Of a stretch of 64,000 nucleotides of DNA, positions 60,316 to 64,000 are shown one piece after another. How positions within the stretch are numbered: position 1 is the first letter of the stretch; each line of letters opens with the position of its first letter. The position numbers and the translations under genes were made by a program. The notes below the pieces were generated by a model. That model searched no databases. It had not been told where the DNA came from and saw only the letters and a list, made by a program, of their open reading frames with translations. Origin of the DNA: Aldrovandia affinis. Lineage: Eukaryota; Chordata; Actinopteri; Notacanthiformes; Halosauridae. The stretch lies in contig JAINUG010000011.1 in NCBI GenBank assembly GCA_029706075.1, positions 6,826,001 through 6,890,000 on the forward strand. The letters are read 5' to 3'.

Positions 60316-61659
60316 TGCCACCAGCTCTTCATAGGGTACCTCTTGCCTGCAGCACAGCTGGGGATGGGAATGAAAGTTCAGTTGAGGGACTCAATTTTAA
60401 AAATTCTGCTCCTTATTTATTTATTTTGCCGAGGACTTTTCCAAAGCATCGTCTCCCGTTCGCCCCCTCAAACTCTGCTATAGCTGTCCCAACCGTGGAG
60501 CGCTCCCCGTAATACTGCTGGTGAACCCTCTGCCTGCTCTCTCAGGGCACTCACCGGTCACCCCGCACCCCCCCCACCACCCTGTGCCCAGAGTCCCACA
60601 GGGTCCCTGTGCCCCTTCTCCTTCCACTTTTACTCTAGTGCTTTCGGTTAGAGTGTAGCACTTCAACCCCCACCAAGAATTAAAAGTTGCATCCCTATGA
60701 TAATGCAATTTGTGTTAAAAAATAAAATCTCACAAAATTCTTCCAGTGGAAATTCCGCTAGCAAGTGTACAAATGACAATGACCATGAGTATGATGAAAT
60801 ATCATTTTTAAAATATAATTATTTGATCAAATTGAAATGTATCCCTACACTTTGTGTTTAACTTTTTATTCGAATGCAAATGAAACTCAGGAATGTTTTT
60901 GAGGTTGGAGAGTTTGTGTAACACGTTTAAAATGTGTTTGTCCACAGTAAATGTGGACACACACCTCATAGACATGCGCGGATATGTGCCCATGAAATTG
61001 CATACTGTAGAGAACGATGATGATATTCAACAAAAAAGTGACTGTTATTTATTCTGAACATGCAGGTGGCATATTAAAAATCATATTAAAAATCATGCAC
61101 AAACTTGTTGTCTAATTCCTGATATGGTATGTCAGAAGGCAAAAAAATGTGGCATTGTAAAGAAATGATGTTCAGATACAGCAGATGGGAATATGACAGC
61201 GTAGATCATGCTTTAGAATATGTATCATTTGATTTTGTTTAAAACGGGAAGGAGTCTCAAGTAATTAACCTTGAGGTTGAGAATCCCCTGTTTTAATTTA
61301 AATGTGCTTTGTATGCAATTCTGCTAGATATTCTCTGGGTCATATGTATCATAGTGTCTGTTTAAGGATTTTCGTAAAATGAATTTCAGATTTTTTTTTC
61401 TTTTCCTCGGGGCCTACGTGTCTTGCAAATAAGCTATTTATCGTGCGGAGCTCAGCGCAACACCTGCAATTCGTTATCAAATGTCAGCTCGCCATGTTCA
61501 CTCCGTAACCAAAAGAAAAGGACAAAAGAGAGGCGGAACCCCATAACCTTTTTCGCTGGGCATTTACAGTAATGGTATGCATGAATAAAAAAAGCAATAT
61601 GAATCAAAAGTCTCTCCTATTTCTTTATTTGCACAGAAATGATCTTCCATCCTCTCTAA
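60316..61659. other. Non-coding DNA, no gene seen
   Basis: No exon supported. An ATGCAAAT octamer is at 60874-60881 and the short phrase CATATTAAAAAT is doubled near 61070. Confidence 0.45.
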
Positions 61660-61674
61660 CCACTAGAGGGAGCC
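61660..61674 (+). promoter_or_regulatory. CTCF-like motif
   Basis: CCACTAGAGGGAGCC fits the CTCF consensus CCASYAGRKGGC-type core closely. Same orientation as the candidate at 19729. Binding is inferred only from motif match. Confidence 0.5.
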
Positions 61675-62460
61675 TGTAATATACTGGACGATCTAAGAAC
61701 AAAAAAGTTAAACAATAAAAAAAGGATTTGCTGTCATTGCTACTAAATAGATGTACATATAATAATCCATATACATTTATATGTATATTTATTCTTTCAT
61801 AATGTTCCCATATACTATTTATTTGTTCATCTAAATTATATATATAGATATATTTATATATATATATATAAACTGCAAGGGAAAACACAAAATGGGTAAA
61901 ACATTAGCAACACCTTATATCTGAGTATGAAATATACAATGCTGTTCAGCAAGACAGTAACATTTGATCAAGACAGTAACATTTGAGAAAGTTCACCTTT
62001 GACATGTCCCCATTTTACTACCACTACTACCACTTCATTCCGGGCTTTAGGTGAACATGTGAAAACCATTTCAAAATTAAGTTAAAATCTGAAGTTGAAG
62101 TTTGAAATTGAATGTTTCTACTCATTAAGCTGTTCAATGCTTTGTTTCAAGGACTTCCATTGGTTTTGAATAATGAATTTACTTGCATGAAAATAGCCAT
62201 GCCCCAACAATTCCACACTACAGGAAGCTGATGAGTGTGTGAGAGACGTATGAAGGTGATAATTTTACAGCATGGGACTTTAGCAGCTCAGAATTAAAAG
62301 TATGGAGAGCGAGCTTGGACTTGCCTTTAAACAAATTGTGATTATGGCAACTGAAGCTGCCATAACTTTATTTAGCCATTTTCTTAAATCCATTTACTTC
62401 TGGGTGTTTATCCCACTGCAAAGAAGAAACAAACTAAGTAGCAAAAAACTATATATATAT
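61675..62460. other. AT-rich non-coding DNA with an AT array
   Basis: Contains a TATATATA array at about 61836-61870 and a doubled phrase AGACAGTAACATTTGA near 61953-61985. No exon. Confidence 0.5.
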
Positions 62461-62690
62461 GGACATGATCATTGTGATAGTTTGATCCATCTGTTGCCAT
62501 GTACATTGTGATAGTTTGGCCCTGAGCATTGCTATAGTTTAGCCCTGGACATTGTGATAGTTTGGCTATGGACATTGTGGTAGTTTGATCGATCTGTTGC
62601 CCCGAACATTGTGATAATTTCATCCATCTGTTGCATTGAACATTGTGATAGTTTGGCCCTGAACATTCTCATAGTTTGATCCATCTGTTT
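62461..62690 (+). repeat. Minisatellite, about 8 units (ACATTGTGATAGTTTG)
   Basis: The phrase (A/G)CATTGTGATAGTTTG(A/G) recurs about eight times. Two alternating unit forms exist: a short one with GCCCTGA and a longer one with ATCCATCTGTTGCC. Unit lengths are roughly 23-36 bp. Units differ by a few substitutions. The minus-strand frame 62408-62623 is a translation of this array and has no other support. Confidence 0.93.
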
Positions 62691-63721
62691 TCTGTTTCAT
62701 TTAAATGCAGCAGTTTTGCCGATACCTAAACTGATCAAAGGCTTCTGTTCTGTTCTCTGACAACAGCATTGCTCCTTTCTCATCTGTTCATTAAATCTCC
62801 CGTTTTAAGCTTTTCCCATCCTATAATGTACTGTGTGAAGTATGGGTTAAACATGCACAGTATTTCATAAGATTGCAGAGTAAAGTTTAAAATGTTTTTA
62901 AAAAAACACGTGTCCAGTATGATGCTGTCGTGGTTTCAATGAATTTTTAATTGAATATTTAATGAAAAATCTTAGCCTTTGTTTTTTCCCCTCTCTTGTT
63001 TGGAGGGTGCAGGGGCCATCGAATTAACAAATATCAAAAAAATGTTTTTATTTGTTTTAATATATCAGTGCTCAAAGTGTGTTCAAAGCAATTTTACCTT
63101 TTACATAATCATTATCTTGATTTGAATATTAAGCGCCAAATCTTTGATCTTTAAAAAAAGCTCATATAAACATTGCATTTACAAAAAATATTTTTAATTA
63201 ACTCATAAACTAACAAAGGATCTTAAAACAGTGGATTCATAGCAAGGGGAATATTGGGAATATGGCAATAGATTTGAGCATGCTTCATAAACTCACTTGG
63301 CTTTCTCACATCACTAAATATTTCCCTTTTCCTTTTAAAGGAGCCAATTTATATTTAGAAATCATGAAACAGCAAAGTGTATGTGTTCTGATTTTATGTT
63401 TGGTTGTTTCTTTAATTGTTTGTTATTCCCGGCTGTGATGTTGTTTTTCGGAGTAATAACATGGGAGTGAGGGTCAGAGAGAGTCGATGGCCTTACGGGG
63501 TTGCTGTGCGCGGCTTAGGTTTGCACACCGGATAGCATGCTCCTAACAAAACTGATCAGCAGGCTCTGCGCAGACGTGGCCCCTATCTCTCTTCACCCCT
63601 TTTCATCACAGAATTGCAGATGATACTGATCTGCCACGTTTTACACTGGGCTCGTAATTATGGCACACAGCCATGGAATTGCTCTGGAAAAAAGCTTTGT
63701 GCTGAAATTGTGTAAATGCAT
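62691..63721. other. Non-coding DNA, no gene seen
   Basis: AT-rich to about 63400, then a smooth, somewhat GC-richer stretch (63430-63660) without repeats or coding signal. Confidence 0.4.
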
Positions 63722-63821
63722 GCATATATATATATGTGTGTATATATATATACAAAAGCACACACTTACACAATATATATATATATATATACACAAAAGC
63801 ACACACACAGTGGGGTATATA
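63722..63821. repeat. (AT)n and CA mixed microsatellite
   Basis: Several TATATATA runs separated by ACACAAAAGCACACAC, with a repeated ACAAAAGCACACAC phrase. Confidence 0.93.
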
Positions 63822-63823
63822 TA

Positions 63824-64000
63824 CAGTGGGGTCCAAAAGTCTGAGTCCACTACCAAGATCTGTTTGTGTTCATCATTCATCGAAAACGAACACAAAATAT
63901 TTACTCATAAAAATCATGTCATAAAACACTGATACAAATAAAAAAATAATGTTTGTTTGAGAAAGGATGGGATGAATTTGAAATATCTATAAGTATTTTG
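63824..64000 (+). mobile_element. Tc1-like transposon, left end only
   Basis: Directly after a TA dinucleotide comes CAGTGGGGTCCAAAAGTCTG then AGTCCACTACC. This matches the terminal repeat pattern of a Tc1-like fish element (CAGTGGGGTCCAAAAGTCTGAGACCAC-type in memory). The remainder is cut off by the end of the window. Confidence 0.7.

Overview
This window looks like nuclear DNA from a vertebrate, most likely a ray-finned fish. The base composition is AT-rich and intergenic or intronic in style, with very long (CA)n/(TG)n, (CT)n and (AT)n arrays. The transposon relics fit a fish genome: Tc1-like, Tigger/pogo, hAT, an L2-clade LINE, a tRNA-derived SINE and fold-back MITEs. There is no bacterial gene organisation, no operon and no CRISPR array. 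Species and chromosome cannot be named from the sequence alone.

Almost none of the open reading frames look like genes. The only host coding evidence I can defend is a pair of exons on the + strand, 44748-44790 and 51363-51584. They have consensus splice sites and matching phase, and together they encode part of an RCC1-type beta-propeller. The second exon carries an apparent one-base frameshift in a G run at 51456-51460, so the locus is either a pseudogene or contains a sequence error. The 6.6 kb intron between them is packed with mobile elements: a young tRNA-SINE with a 15-bp perfect target-site duplication, an older SINE relic, a 479-bp palindrome, a Tc1-terminus-like fragment, a 1.67-kb hAT element with a nested 195-bp palindromic MITE, a 588-bp inverted-repeat element and another Tc1 fragment.

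Layout. 1-7.2 kb: non-coding, with a decayed minisatellite near 5.6 kb. 7.2-8.7 kb: Tc1 relic followed by an internally deleted Tigger element that keeps its DNA-binding-domain ORF. 8.7-25.3 kb: non-coding, with simple repeats, a GC-rich block at 14.83-15.13 kb, a YY1-like motif and a CTCF-like motif at 19.73 kb. 25.4-26.8 kb: triplet repeat and a dead L2 LINE. 26.8-44.7 kb: gene-poor sequence with several stretches that resemble conserved regulatory DNA (untested), plus two long CA arrays. 44.7-51.6 kb: the RCC1-like exon pair and its transposon-filled intron. 51.6-60.3 kb: many TG/CT arrays around a CpG-rich block (55.86-56.56 kb) that may be a promoter. 60.3-64 kb: non-coding, with a second CTCF-like motif, an 8-unit minisatellite, an AT array and the start of a Tc1-like element cut off by the window end.

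The genes do not form a pathway. The sensible reading is a large-intron or gene-desert region in which regulatory DNA and transposons share space with one partly visible RCC1-repeat gene. I found no clearly new biological system. The most unusual items are the fold-back elements in the RCC1-like intron and the frameshifted exon.
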